The notes: generated by a model from the sequence alone, not told the origin. Counted from the stretch's first letter, positions 31,620-42,689 are shown. The stretch: 64,000 nt of DNA from Xiphydria camelus (GCA_963678675.1 OY783200.1:22830190-22894189), one strand, 5' to 3'. Program-made: numbers and translations.

Positions 31620-33613
31620 CTAGTCCGTGGAGTAGAAGCGCAGGATGGCCCTGCCGGTTATCTCGGAGTGGCAGAGCTTATTCACGACGTCCAGCGCCTG
31701 CTCGGCGGGATAGACGGAATGCGGCGGCGGCTCGATCTCGCCCGAGGCGACGAGAGTGACAAGTTCGCGCAGCTGCTCCAGCGTGCCGGGCTCCACCGGC
31801 TTGATGCTCTGTTGTCGCTCGTCGGCGCGACGGCTGAACTTCGGGAGGAGCCTGTCGGCGACCTCGCGGATGACGAAGACGACGCCGCCCTTGTTCAGGC
31901 ACTGCATGCTGCGGTGCAGGCTGCGCGAGGTCGTGCCGAAATCGATCACGATGTCGACCTGACCCTGGCAGGCGTCCATGGTGCGCTCGATCAGCTGCTT
32001 CTCGTAGAGGTCCTCGCTCCACTGTACCACGTTCACGCTGTAATCAGTGTAGATGCTGCGCGGTGAATAAAGCGAATGAATCGAACGCACACCGGATCCC
32101 CCGTTCGTTAATCAACTCGCGCGACTGGCGATTGACTACTGACTACTACCGTTTTTTCTACTCGCTACTTTTCGAGCCTGTCATTTCTACTGCTACGACA
32201 ATCGATGACAGATAACGGAGGGAAGAGAGAAGAGTGCATTGATCACTGTTATATCAGGTGTTAGATTTGTCATTTTGGGGGAGAGTATCGCGTCCATTGC
32301 TCCTACCGTATGACGAGAACAGACATACGTTTAACGAAGTTCACTGGATGTACATATGTACGTCAACAGCTGTCATACAGTAGAGCAATGGATGCAATGC
32401 TTTCCCCAAGATATTAAATATATTATCTGATATAACGGTGGAGTAATCTAAGAGCCACTAGCGCGACCGAATTTTCTGCAAGTACACAAATAATTCTAAT
32501 ACCGCATGATTGCCATCATGGATGATAATGGGTATCGGCTGCGAATAAATCTTTAGACGATTTACAATAAAAAAAACCGCGCGCTAGCGGCCTGATAATA
32601 CGTTAGCGGCGTATAAAGATAAGCAGTGAAAGAGATATTTCGGGACTATTGATTTGTGCCAATTTTAGCAACGCGCAATAATACCAAAAGACGCCCCTTA
32701 ATATACTCTGGAAATATTTCGATCGGAAACACTCAACTATTTCACCGGATCGATGAAATTGGCAACTCGAATACGTTCGTTTCCGACCCTAAGAATTGAT
32801 CGTCCCGAATGCCGGAGACCCCCGAAATACGTTCCGGTTTGAGCATCGACGCGCCCCTCGTCTCGTACGCGAGGAAACCCTGTGGAAAGTTTACCGTTTG
32901 AACTCCTGCGCCATCGTCAATCCGTCGTCCTTGAGCGACGCGATGGTGATGGTCACCCGGTCCTTCATGCTGTGAAAGTGGTAAGCCGCGATCCTGAGAG
33001 CCCAGAGCGCGAGGCCGCCGGTGCCGACGATGAGGATCTTGCAGACGCTGTTGTCGCCGCGCTGCCGCAGCAACGACTGCACGTGCTCGTGCGCGGCGAA
33101 GACGGTGTTCATGGCGAGGAGGGCGCCGGTCGGCAGCATCGCCGCGACGCTCAACGCCATGTCGTCGGGGATCTTGATGAGATACTTGAGATCGTGCACC
33201 ACGATGTACTCGACGTAGCCGTTAGGCACGCCCTCGTACGGATAGAGGATGACGCGGTCGCCGACCGCGTACCCGCAGTCCTCCGGCACCTCGGTGCCGA
33301 GCGACTCGACGATCCCGGCGACCTCGTAGCCGGGGAAGAGGGCGGCGTCGCGCACGCCGTGGTGGTGCGGCGATGCCACCGGGAAGTCGCCCTCCACCGA
33401 CACCTCCGTGGCGGCGCTGCCCGTGCTCGAGCCGGAGTTGATGCTCGCGAGGCTCGGCGAGCGGCGCGGATGGTAGCAAGCGCCGGCGCAGGCCACGCGG
33501 ATCCTGGCGCCGTGCGACGGGACGTCCGGCACCGGCACGTCGAAGCTGAAGACGCAGTCACGACCGGCGAAGTTCGGGCTCTCGATCGACAGCTGGCGGC
33601 ACAGCTTATTCAT
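31620..33613 (-). CDS. MDR-family (zinc-less) dehydrogenase/reductase-like protein
   Basis: A member of the medium-chain dehydrogenase/reductase superfamily, presumably a cytosolic NAD(P)H-dependent oxidoreductase; substrate unknown. Two exons, 33613-32895 and 32037-31620, join in phase 2 (..EFKR|VNVVQW..) to give 378 residues. The N-terminal GroES-like domain carries GYEVAGIVESLG (95-106) and VGDRVILYPYEG. The Rossmann fold begins at VCKILIVGTGGLALWALRIA (nucleotide loop about 197-202), and the C-terminus has the typical AEQALDVV..GRAILRF ending. The GHE zinc motif reads GYE and the second catalytic cysteine region reads MLPTGALL, so the catalytic zinc is probably lost. A Ser/His-rich insert lies at about 52-90. 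The start ATG at 33613 lies just after a likely acceptor (ttcttgcag), implying a non-coding first exon. The intron holds two repeat elements. Confidence 0.87.
32245..32440. mobile_element. Palindromic element in the MDR gene intron
   Basis: Left arm cactgttatatcaggtgtta .. cgtccattgctcctaccgta; right arm tcatacagtagagcaatgga .. attatctgatataacggtgg. The arms pair over about 65 bp each around a loop of about 60 bp. Confidence 0.65.
32441..32705. mobile_element. Repeat family G, copy 3 (in MDR gene intron)
   Basis: Shares gattgccatcatggatgata, accgcgcgctagcggcctga and agagatatttcgggacta with copy 2, and ends aaaagacgcccctta. Confidence 0.6.
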
Positions 33614-34062
33614 CTTGCGCTCTCTGCAAGAATCGCGCGCGTGCGTTAGACTACGGGGAGGCGCGATTGGCGGCACTTGACAATACCGGGAAAGGAGCGA
33701 TCCTTTGCACGAGTCGCGGGATCTGCAGCAGCTGGGCGTCGATGATTCTGATCGACCCGCTTTGGATGACAGTACTTTATAGGGATGATCGTAGCTAAAC
33801 CAGATTTAGCCGTGAGGGACCAACCAGATTTAGCTCTCGTGGCAAAGCAATAAAAGCGTTTCTCCTGGGCTGCACCAAGTGCATCTGCATCCTCCTCTTA
33901 TACCTTTAACGCCAACAAGAAATAGAGGAACACTTGGTGCAGCGAGTGAAACCCAGAGAAAAATGCTATATAAGTTTCGCTCGAATCGTTTAGCTACGGT
34001 CAACTCAATTAAGTTCCGTCATCCAAAGCGGATCGATCAGAACCATTAGCCGCAGGTGTAAC
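33614..34062. other. Upstream flank of the MDR gene; hairpin
   Basis: Presumed leader/promoter side of the minus-strand gene. A hairpin at 33855-33966 pairs agcgtttctcctgggctgca with the complement of a gcagcgagtgaaacccagag stretch, including a perfect 12-bp inner stem (ctgcaccaagtg) and a 9-base bulge. Two copies of accagatttagc lie at 33799 and 33823. Confidence 0.45.
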
Positions 34063-34100
34063 ACCATATGAGGCTAAACTTACTCGCCAGTAAAGAAAGT
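34063..34100. mobile_element. MITE family A, solo left terminus (copy 6)
   Basis: ccatatgaggctaaacttac then tcgccagtaaagaaa, breaking off into unrelated sequence: a truncated copy or terminus scar. Confidence 0.7.
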
Positions 34101-34976
34101 GCGCGCTATTGTACTTTGTTTCTCTCCGCCTTATAAACCCATCGAACGCAGGATCTCTCCCCGACGAGAGGGAAACGCGGGCACGCGTCCGAGTGAAAAC
34201 TAAAGTACGCCACCGGTTTCCCGAGAACAAAGAGGGACAACAGTTTCCGCCTACCCATTGCACGGTGCGCACGGAGCGGGCTTGTGAGCGTGCGGCGCGA
34301 TCGATTCCACCTCGATGGGCATTTTCGAAGATTCCGAAACCTTCCGGAAGACTATTCGTTTCCTCGATACGATAAGAGTTCTCAGACACTGATCGACCCA
34401 ACGGAAACTCTCATAAGCTTCTTTTTTTTCCAGGGGAAACGTCACTATCACAATCGACGGGACGCACGTAGACTTCTTTGTCGTTCAACAGAAACAAAAC
34501 AAACGTTCACGCACGATCGGAGCGACCTGTGTCACGTACTGCCGAAGAAATGTGAATTCGTGCGAGACCGCGTTTCCGCCGCTTTATACGCGCGTCCAAC
34601 GCGCTGCCGGAGTAGGGGGCCGCGTGAGAGGACAGCGAGGAGAGGCTCGTTTTTACTTCAAGTGGGGATAACCTAGCGGCGAGCACTCGCGATACGCGTG
34701 TTCTACGGGTGTTTCCTCGCGTTTCAAAGCACGCGTCGCATCGCGCCGCGCGACGTGATCCAACAACATGAGTGCATGGAGAATGAAGGGGGGTGGGGGG
34801 CGTTCGCTGCATGGTACATACATACTATACGCGTAATAGACCTATTTTGATATCGGCGCAATTCGTAAAAGCGAGCGATGTTCGTAAGCTAGCAATCGGA
34901 GGCGAACGCGCGCGACTTTTCCATGGATAAACGCGGGGTATACCTATGTAGAGTTTTTTGAAAGCCCTGGCAATAC
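34101..34976. other. Intergenic CpG-rich, no gene seen
   Basis: Overlapping frames up to 130 codons with no recognisable product. Confidence 0.35.
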
Positions 34977-35469
34977 CAGGCTTCACAGAGTGTGTTCCTT
35001 TAAGTTTCCCCTTTTCCTCCTATAATTGGATATTTTCCCTCTAAAACGACTTATTATTCAGCTTCTCAGTTGAATTGGTCTTTTCATCGTTTCAGATTAC
35101 GTGAAATGGATCAAAATGGTCGATTCTTTTCTGCTAAATTAATACAACTGCTACTTTGTCCACCTGCATCCATATTTCGTTTGAAATACGACAATTTTGT
35201 TAAATTAATGTTTCTCATCAGGAACTCGATTCGACAAATGGTCTCTTCTCCTTAAATCAGACAGTGGTACTCAGATTTAAATTGCATGAAATATAAATTT
35301 TTCAAATTTAGCCTGTGAAGCCTGGCTTTATTATACCTATATCTTAAAAATTCTCATTTTATAGGCGCACTACGTCTTTCTGATTTCCGAAAGATTTTTC
35401 TTAATCAAAATTGTCCACTTTTTCATCGAAATGTCCCCTAACATCAAATAAATAAGAGCTGTAAAGCCC
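34977..35469. mobile_element. MITE family B, copy 4
   Basis: Left end caggcttcacagagtgtgtt, right end agagctgtaaagccc. The interior matches copy 1 (tcttttcatcgtttcagatt, gacaaatggtctcttctcct). An extra cctgtgaagcctgg near 35308 looks like an internal duplicate of the terminus. Confidence 0.8.
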
Positions 35470-36631
35470 GTGACACGCGCGCGGCGAATCTCCTCCCTTC
35501 GAATCGATCAAAGTGGCTCGCATCGAGCGGTTGACCTTCTGGTACCGAGAGTCAACAAGCGCTCTAATTCGAACGTCGATGGATTCATGAGAATTGCCGG
35601 CGATACTCGCAGGCGCGTGCAAAGCGTGCCCGACGACGCATTCGTCAACAGCCGCGCAAACACGATGTTATTCAGTGATTTCAGCGATTGCACGCGTCGT
35701 AAGCGAGATCTCCGCGAATAGATTTTTTTCCGTTCGCCGCGCGTTATCCGCAAATCAGCGAGCGAACAGAGTGCAAGGTCAGCCGATTGCAGCCGCTGCG
35801 CTCCCTTCCTCGCCGCTAAACAAAACGCCGGGGTTGCGGGGGAGGCGATATTTCGTTGGGCGGATATCGATCGATCGACATCCGAAATATCAGTTATTTC
35901 CCGGACAGACATCGGATACACATTTTGCGCTATATTCGGATAGCTTTTTGAAAATCGTAATCTTGCGTTACTTGGGCGGATATACTAAAAAAAATAGCGA
36001 TATACAAAAAGCCGACCGACTCGTTTACGAAGATTGAAATGCCTGATGTCCGTCCAGAGAGAGAGGCTGAATTTTTCTTATACGGACGACATAATATAAA
36101 GACGTCTTATCACTGCCCGGAAGAAACAATTCACTTTCGCTCGTACATTAGGCATATTTTTCGTGAATCAATCGATCAGCTTTCTGCACACGTGGCTATT
36201 TATTTCCATAATACCAGGGCAGTGATAATTTGCCGCGCAGTCGGAGCAGCGCTTGCGACGAATAGCGCGGACCTTTGCGCAAAACACGATTAGCCGATAC
36301 GACTGTCGCATCCGCCAGAGCGCATAAATCAGCTGTGTTGGCACAACATTGCGATCGCTTCGCGTATTTCTTTACGGGCGTCGCTTCCCGCCACGCGACA
36401 CACGGCGATAACGAGGCTTGTTTTTAGCTTCGATCGGCGCGAATACACGTCACCGTTAAACGGTCGATCCGATAAGCGAGAGCGAGATGCTCCGTTTCTC
36501 GAGGCTCTTGCGATACGACGCGTGGCGAGCTGATTGCGACGCGCGGGGTAAACGATCGCTAAGTCATTCGTCGCAGAGGTCCACGGGAGAAAAGTGAAAT
36601 CGTCGTCTTTTCGCTTAACCGTTCCACGATC
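35470..36631. other. Intergenic, no gene seen
   Basis: Contains a 147-codon plus frame (35594-36037) and a 137-codon minus frame overlapping it. Neither resembles a protein family, and both lack splice or leader signals I can read. Confidence 0.35.
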
Positions 36632-37145
36632 GGGACTCCCGTTCAGTCAGATGTTAAAGAATAGTGTTCGGTCAGTGTAAAAAAAAAACAATTCATTTTC
36701 ATAAGAACGCATCGAAATGATGAGGCATAGAAGATAACAAATTTGGTTCGGCCTCTTTAACGAAAAAAAATATAATACCTCGGACAAACCTTCGTATCAC
36801 AAGACTTTCTCATTTTGCAAGCAATACGCGCAACGATGCCGCCCGGATAGATAAATGTACGTTGATTGTACAGTAACTTTGTGTCATCAAATGATTCCAA
36901 ACTACGCCGAGATAAATGGAGCTCAAGTGATAAGAAACCGTACTTGAGTATTTGAGTTGAAAAGTACTAGCATGTAGTAAAGCTGAAACAGATTGATAAG
37001 GCATCGTGAAATTTGACGAATGAAAGCACGAAATCTTGAAAATAATGATTTCTAGCGACTTTTTGAAATTAAAATAACTTCCGACTGCCGTGATTGACGA
37101 AAAAAAATGATGAATCGTTTTAAAAAATGACTAAACGGGAGTCCC
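36632..37145. mobile_element. Repeat family E, copy 1
   Basis: Ends gggactcccgttcagtcaga and aaatgactaaacgggagtcc are inverted repeats. AT-rich interior. Related to the element in the ALAS intron and to right-end fragments at about 48.66-48.72 and 51.36-51.45 kb. Confidence 0.6.
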
Positions 37146-38094
37146 CTGTACGACTAGCGATTTCGGTTTCGCATTGCGCCGAGATTTTCGGCTACAATTA
37201 CTATTCCCTCTTCTCGCCCGTCGTTCTTCACCGAATGAGGGGAGGCTTCGCCGGCTCCTCGCGGTACCCCGTGATCGCGCCGACGCCGAGGGGTCAACGA
37301 GACTGACCCCCGGGACGATCTCGCCGCGGGGCATCCGGAGAACCGTCCTCTGAAAGTACAATGAAACGCAGGCGAGAATCGTGATCGAATAAATCCGCGA
37401 ACGAGAACTGCGTCTTTTCGGGAGCCAGCTGGAGAACCAACTGCGGCGCAGCTGCGTTTTCGCGGTCGTATCCTCGTGTCCGAAGGACGCGTCGGGCTCG
37501 TCGAGATGAAGAGGAAAGCTCGTTGGGGGCAAAAAAAAAAAGAAATACCGAAGCACGCGTTTCCAGCGAACAAGGAGCGATCGGTCAGCCGGGCCGTTTG
37601 TCGTTCCACGCGAGGTGAGATCAGGGCCTCTCCCGTCGAAACCAACGGGCGCGCGCGCGCGCGCGGCTGCGGCGGCACGCTCGGCTCGTGGGGGGCGGCG
37701 GTCGATGCCGCGCGGCGCGGCACGTTGGGATCACGTGCACATCAGCGGGCATCCGCGTGCTCAGGGGGCCGCCTCATTCACTCGAGCGCGCACGCTCTCA
37801 CGTTCTCGAGAAGTCGCTGTGTATTTCAGGGGCTCTTCGACGCGGCGCGCTTCCTCTGCCGTCTTCCGTCGCCTGGTGTGTCGTTTGAGATTACGGTATC
37901 GAGGAGAGCGAATCGACCGGTTCTCTCTTTCGGATGACTCACCGGGGGGCCACGCCGGATGACACGGATCCGAGCGCGTTGCGTCGCGCGGATTGAACCC
38001 CGCGTCACCTGGACGAAGACCCGGTCGCGCGCGTTGTGTCAGCCTCGCTTCGGGCTTGGAGCATGCTGGAGCGGAGAGCAAAGTCAGAGTGGCT
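37146..38094. other. CpG-rich block, no gene seen
   Basis: Strongly CpG-rich with a GC-alternating tract near 37650-37664. Composition is like a promoter CpG island, but the frames on both strands are arginine-rich noise. It could hold a first exon of an unseen gene. Confidence 0.35.
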
Positions 38095-38244
38095 GTGGCA
38101 GCTTGATTATAGAGTTTGCCGTTGACTATGAATTTCGGAAATCTTGTAAATATTTCCTGACAGGCACTTTCGATCGTCTTACGAGTTTTGTATAATCGAC
38201 GGAGCTATGAATAATTGCAATACACATTTGAGATTACGAGAGCA
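38095..38244. mobile_element. Repeat family D fragment
   Basis: gtggcagcttgattatagag .. cttacgagttttgtataatc .. gaataattgcaatacac aligns with the copies at 20.37 and 58.03 kb. It abuts the Tigger-like element. Confidence 0.5.
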
Positions 38245-38818
38245 CAGTCGAACCTCGATTATCCAAGCGCTTCTGTGCCTGTATTATCCGAACTGAATTA
38301 GAAATTTAATCGCGTCACACTTGAAATACGAGTACGATTTCTCTCTCTTCTTTTTTAGACACCTAGTGCGGCCGATTCTCCAAAACTGGAGTTGTACTAC
38401 GATTTTTCGAGATTTCTCCAAGACGCTTAGCTCGCCTGTAATTTTTAAATGTGTACTCCCCAGGCGTCGCGGATTCTATGGCTGGTGAATTGTTAAAATG
38501 TCGTTGTTAAACATATCGGTCAAGGAACAATTCACTCTCGTGCTCTCGTTAGCTACGGCGGCGTTTGCCCTGGGTATGAAAAAAAGCATGAGAATTGATT
38601 GATCATTGGTTGGTACGTTTAAAAATGACAGTTTAAAAAGTCACCAGCGACGGAATCCGTGACGCCGGGAGTACTACATTGGACATGCATTGTATCCAGT
38701 GATTTTACGTTTGTCAAGTGAAAGAAAAATTTTGTTTCAACGTAAAATTGCAAAATACTTGTCCGATTATCCGAACGTGGTCTGGTCCCAATTAAATCGG
38801 ATAATCGAGGTTCGACTG
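38245..38818. mobile_element. Tigger/pogo-like MITE, copy 2
   Basis: Left end cagtcgaacctcgattatcc, right end ggataatcgaggttcgactg, a 20-bp perfect inverted repeat flanked by CA on both sides instead of TA. It is 574 bp, with an interior unlike copy 1 except near the ends. Confidence 0.8.
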
Positions 38819-39111
38819 CAGCTGCAAAGAGGTTTATACGCTAATAAAAGTACGTCGATGATACAGACCCTAGTTCTCGTCGATGAGACACACGTGCGCT
38901 ACTACTGGAGATATTTGAAGCATCGAAAAATCTGAAAGCATTTGAAGCATTTGAAAAAATTTTAAATCGCGAGAAATAATCTCGAATTTATTTAAAATTT
39001 CCAGATGTCCTTCCTCGTCAATTGATACCCTCAAGTGCACGCTCGTCAAATATTAGTTTCTCGTTTGACTTCGGCCGCTGCGTCAGAACCACTTGCACAG
39101 CATATTTCGTC
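38819..39111. other. Spacer, no gene seen
   Basis: AT-rich sequence with three atttgaag words near 38914-38953 and nothing else recognised. Confidence 0.3.
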
Positions 39112-39179
39112 CCCTTAGAGCAGAAGTATACTAAGTCCAACATTTACCAATGGGACTTCGTATACTTCTGCTCTAAGGA
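39112..39179. ncRNA. Candidate pre-miRNA-like hairpin
   Basis: A 68-base stem-loop. The left arm cccttagagcagaagtatac (then taagtcc) pairs with the right arm ggacttcgtatacttctgct (then ctaagg) over about 27 positions with one internal mismatch, around a loop of about 14 bases. Length and pairing suit a precursor miRNA, but short transposon hairpins look the same and no seed is recognised, so the call is tentative. Confidence 0.35.
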
Positions 39180-39260
39180 GACGTTTTTCTCTTATCGCTT
39201 TCCTCAGTGACTCCCTTCCGCGTTGAATTACCGACACCTTACACACCCAACCGCATCGTT

Positions 39261-39454
39261 AAACCGCGTACACACTTGGCGAATGTGTTCGGCCGAACAC
39301 CAGCGAATGCATTTAATTGTCTAGGCCTTGAATTTCGAACAAATGCATTCGTGAACTTTTGGCGAACGTTCGCTTAAATGTACACACTCTTGGCGAATGC
39401 ACGCGTTCGCTGGTGCTCGGCCGAACACATTCGCCGAGTGTGTACGCGGCTTTA
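39261..39454. mobile_element. Palindromic MITE (family I)
   Basis: Left arm aaccgcgtacacacttggcg .. gttcggccgaacaccagcg; right arm cgctggtgctcggccgaaca .. gccgagtgtgtacgcggctt. A 194-bp element whose arms pair over about 45 bp, then loosely to the centre. Flanked by TA-like bases. Single copy in this window. Confidence 0.75.
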
Positions 39455-39510
39455 CTCAATTGTACTCTTCTCGGTAAAGTCGCGAATTATCGGAGTGGGG
39501 ATAACGACAA

Positions 39511-39518
39511 TATAAGAA
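39511..39518 (+). promoter_or_regulatory. Possible TATA box for the small gene
   Basis: tataagaa about 100 bases upstream of the ATG at 39612, preceded by GC-richer sequence. Spacing would put transcription start near 39540. Tentative. Confidence 0.3.
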
Positions 39519-39611
39519 GCAGTTGCCAGTAATCTTGTGCTTCATTTCAACTCTGTTGAACCTGGAGGTAGAACGGATTTCGTCTTACTGTGCATCTTGT
39601 TCCTCGTTACA

Positions 39612-40367
39612 ATGTCGTCCAATGGAGATGTTAAGCAGTAAGTAATTCTGACTTTGATTTTAAGTGCATTTCAATTCCTCGATTATGACTTTCCAAATTA
39701 TTTGCAATACTACCTATATTCGATTCCTTTCGCGATGTTGCTGTATGCAATTCTTGCGCGAATGAATTTGGATTTTTTTACGTGGCATCATTAGATTCCC
39801 AACCCCCGAAAACGTAGAAGACGACTACCCTCAAACCTTTACGTGACGCTATAGGAGGCCCCAGCATCCGCTTTCGGTCCAGAGTGATCGCCAGGCGCTC
39901 GAAAAAAGTTGATCGAGTCGGTAGTCGTTTCCTGTGTTTTTGCGGGCTGGAAATCCAACGCCACTACGAAATAATTGCTAGCTTCATCCGTATAAAAGTT
40001 GCATCCAGGAACTAATTACTGGAAAGACAAACGCGCGCACGAACGAACATCCTCTTCACATTGAACGTCAATCAAAAGATAAGGCGATACCGCTTCATAT
40101 TTCACGATAAACGGAATTCCTGGTTGCCTTTCGTTTTCTCCTGGAAAATATAATAGCGGCATCGCATTTCGTCCTTTCAGGTCCTTGGAAGAGTTACGCA
40201 ACGAACGTGCAGCGATAGTCACTCAATACGCATTGCGCAAAAACTTCGGAATAAATGCTCCGCCCATCAACGATCCAAATGTTCGCAGACAGGTAGTACA
40301 GCAAGCGCTGCAGACGAGCAAAATGAAAAGCGGACTTTATCTGCTGCAAAGTGCCGTGAGGAAGTAG
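39612..40367 (+). CDS. Small two-exon protein of unknown function (70 aa)
   Basis: Exon 1, 39612-39637 (MSSNGDVK and part of Gln), has a consensus donor gtaagt. Exon 2, 40181-40367, follows a strong acceptor (gtcctttcag). The join restores frame (CA|G) and gives 70 residues ending in a stop, with AATAAA hexamers at 40483 and 40598. The protein begins MSSNGDVKQSLEELRNERAA and ends GLYLLQSAVRK. It is charged and helix-prone, with no cysteine, signal peptide or membrane segment. I recognise no family. The clean splice sites, codon-like sequence and polyadenylation signals support a real gene; the short length keeps confidence moderate. It sits alone between repeats, with a TATA-like box upstream. 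Confidence 0.55.
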
Positions 40368-40482
40368 CCGTGATGTCATTGCCACCCGTTATCGACGAGG
40401 CGCATCGCCGGTTAACCGTTCCCGGTAAATTGAATTGATAAAACATAAAAGCTGCGCTTTTAATTAAAGAAAAAAAAATTTG

Positions 40483-40603
40483 AATAAAAGCTAAGAATAG
40501 ATGAGGCAGAAGATCGTTCGATGCCCCGTTAAGCGCTACAATCAGTACTACATTGCCGTATTGAAGGCACAGCTTTAAGGATGTTTGTGAAATTGATAAT
40601 AAA
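40483..40603 (+). promoter_or_regulatory. Candidate polyadenylation signals of the small gene
   Basis: AATAAA at 40483-40488 and at 40598-40603, 116 and 231 bases after the stop codon. Confidence 0.4.
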
Positions 40604-41008
40604 CGCATAGAAAATGTAAAAATTACAAATGTTTTCAATGTAAGACACCCACCACCGTTTCATTTCCTAATTCAATCTGTTAGACTTTCCTCGTAAAATG
40701 CAATAATATTATTAGCACAGATTTAACAAAGAAATGAAATTAAAAGAAATGCACAATCACGAGTGCACCAGCACCGCCCGTTGTTTCATTATTCTTGTAG
40801 TGTATGCGCGGCAGCACTGACATTTCCGACTCAGCGAAACGATACACTGCAAAAATAACGCGACTTTCAACCCAATCTGCTCGACAGCTCGCACGTGTCG
40901 AATTAATGTTGCCGAGTTGCATTCGAGGCACCGCGCGGAATTCATGGATATAGGCACGCGCGCCGTACACAGATCGGTGTTGGTGTATGTATAAACGACT
41001 CGTTTACA
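40604..41008. other. Intergenic, no gene seen
   Basis: Unremarkable sequence with two overlapping minus-strand frames under 80 codons. Confidence 0.3.
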
Positions 41009-41242
41009 CCTTTGAACTCGAGTTCAGCTCGTCTCGTGGCTGAGCTAAGCGGGCCCTGAACTCGAATTCAAAAGTATGCAGGATAGAGAATCAAGCTCAG
41101 TTTAACTTCAAACTCCAATTGCACAATGCTGCATTAACGTTCAACTAAGCTTAATACTTCTGTTCCCTCTCTCTCTATCTTACATACCTTTGAACTCGAG
41201 TTCAACTCGTCTCGTGGTTGAGCTGAACGAGCCCTGAACTCG
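41009..41242. repeat. Pair of 55-bp direct repeats, each a hairpin
   Basis: ctttgaactcgagttcagct .. ggccctgaactcg (41009-41063) recurs at 41188-41242 with a few changes, about 125 bp apart. Each copy can fold (gaactcgagttca is itself palindromic). The layout resembles a miniature element with terminal direct repeats. Confidence 0.55.
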
Positions 41243-42680
41243 TTCTGTACAACCGACGTACTCCAATGGGAAAGTACAGCTTTGTTTTCATTCGCTCCGT
41301 TCTCCGGTATCATCGATTCTCCGTTCTCCGCTTCGGCATGCTCTCAGCCCTGACAGTGAATCGTGGTCGCTTCGCTTTAAGGTGGAGACCTCGGGGGGCA
41401 CCGCGAACACCGATCGATGGCTGAACTCGGGCGCTTTCTACGCGAGGCACGGTTTTCTCGGCTTCGGCGCGAAGACGACTATTTTCGGAAGGCCTTCCGG
41501 AAGCGGAGAAAGAGGGGAGGAGGCCCCATCGGCGTCGGGGTCCAAAGTGCGCGAAAGCGTTCCAGAAGACGTAAACAGGCCGGGCCTCCGCGACGATGTT
41601 CATGACACCGTGTTTTTCTGGATAGCGCCGAGAACGCCTCTGCAAATTTGCGGCGTTCGCGAAGGACAAAGAAAAATTGCGGGGACTGAATAATCAACGC
41701 GTCGATAGTCGAGGCCGTCGCGCGCAAACAGCCGCGATTTCTTTTGCGCCGTCCGCGTGACACGTTTGTCGAAATAAGTGGGCCGGAAAATCGGATTCGC
41801 GCGGCCGATCGGCGTTATTTTGCGGAAAGGGACGAGCGAAGTTAACTCTCATACTCTCCTTAGAAGTAATTACGCATGAGCTCTCATTACGTGATATATT
41901 TCACCTAATCGTATTTTACACCAAGTCACTATGAGGCCTGTATAGTTTGCTCGAAATTGGAAATGGGTTAAATATCACCCAAGCAGCGTATGAGGGTTTA
42001 CTTACGGGTCGACAATGCGACGACGTTGATGATCGGATGCGGATTTGATAAACTCGCTCGATTTGCCGAAGTCACGGGCACGCGCGCGCGATTAGCCGCA
42101 CGTGCGGCTTCGGCTCCAATCGAGTTCTAAATAACGATGAGCTTATCGACAAATTTTCAATATCGAGCACCGAGTCGCGGTCGCGCTTCGAAGCGAAATT
42201 GAAGTCTGGAAAAGTCGGACGACTGGAGGCTAAAATTAGATCGGAACGAATCTTTGATTGCCGAGAGCGAACGTGCAGCGGGGCACTCCACGACTCGAAG
42301 TCAAGTTATTGTTCAACACGTGGTGCAATCTCACCCGAGATAAGGAACCGGGGATATCGCTTCTGGAAACATTACATATTGAAATTACGAGACGAGGAAC
42401 ACGGGTTCGCGCGTCCCATAGAGAAACATGTGGACGACGAATCGTCAGCGGCGTCTTCCTATGAGAGGATTATAATTTTTAGTCCGGCCAGGCGAAGACT
42501 GCGTACTTTGATTGTACATGTCGGATGGGAAAAAACGGCGCGTATCTCTTTGTCAGAGTCGCGCGCGCGATTTCTTATCGCGGTGAGAGGGTGTCTGATA
42601 TTATCGCGATAAGGTTTGCTATTAAAAAGTCACTAGAATACATTACAGCTATCGTATCGGTATCGATATTGGTATCGTGT
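41243..42680. other. Intergenic, no gene seen
   Basis: CpG-rich at 41300-41800 and 42030-42600 with overlapping chance frames (up to 137 codons, 42199-42612). No recognisable protein, RNA or element. Confidence 0.35.
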
Positions 42681-42689
42681 TATCTATAA

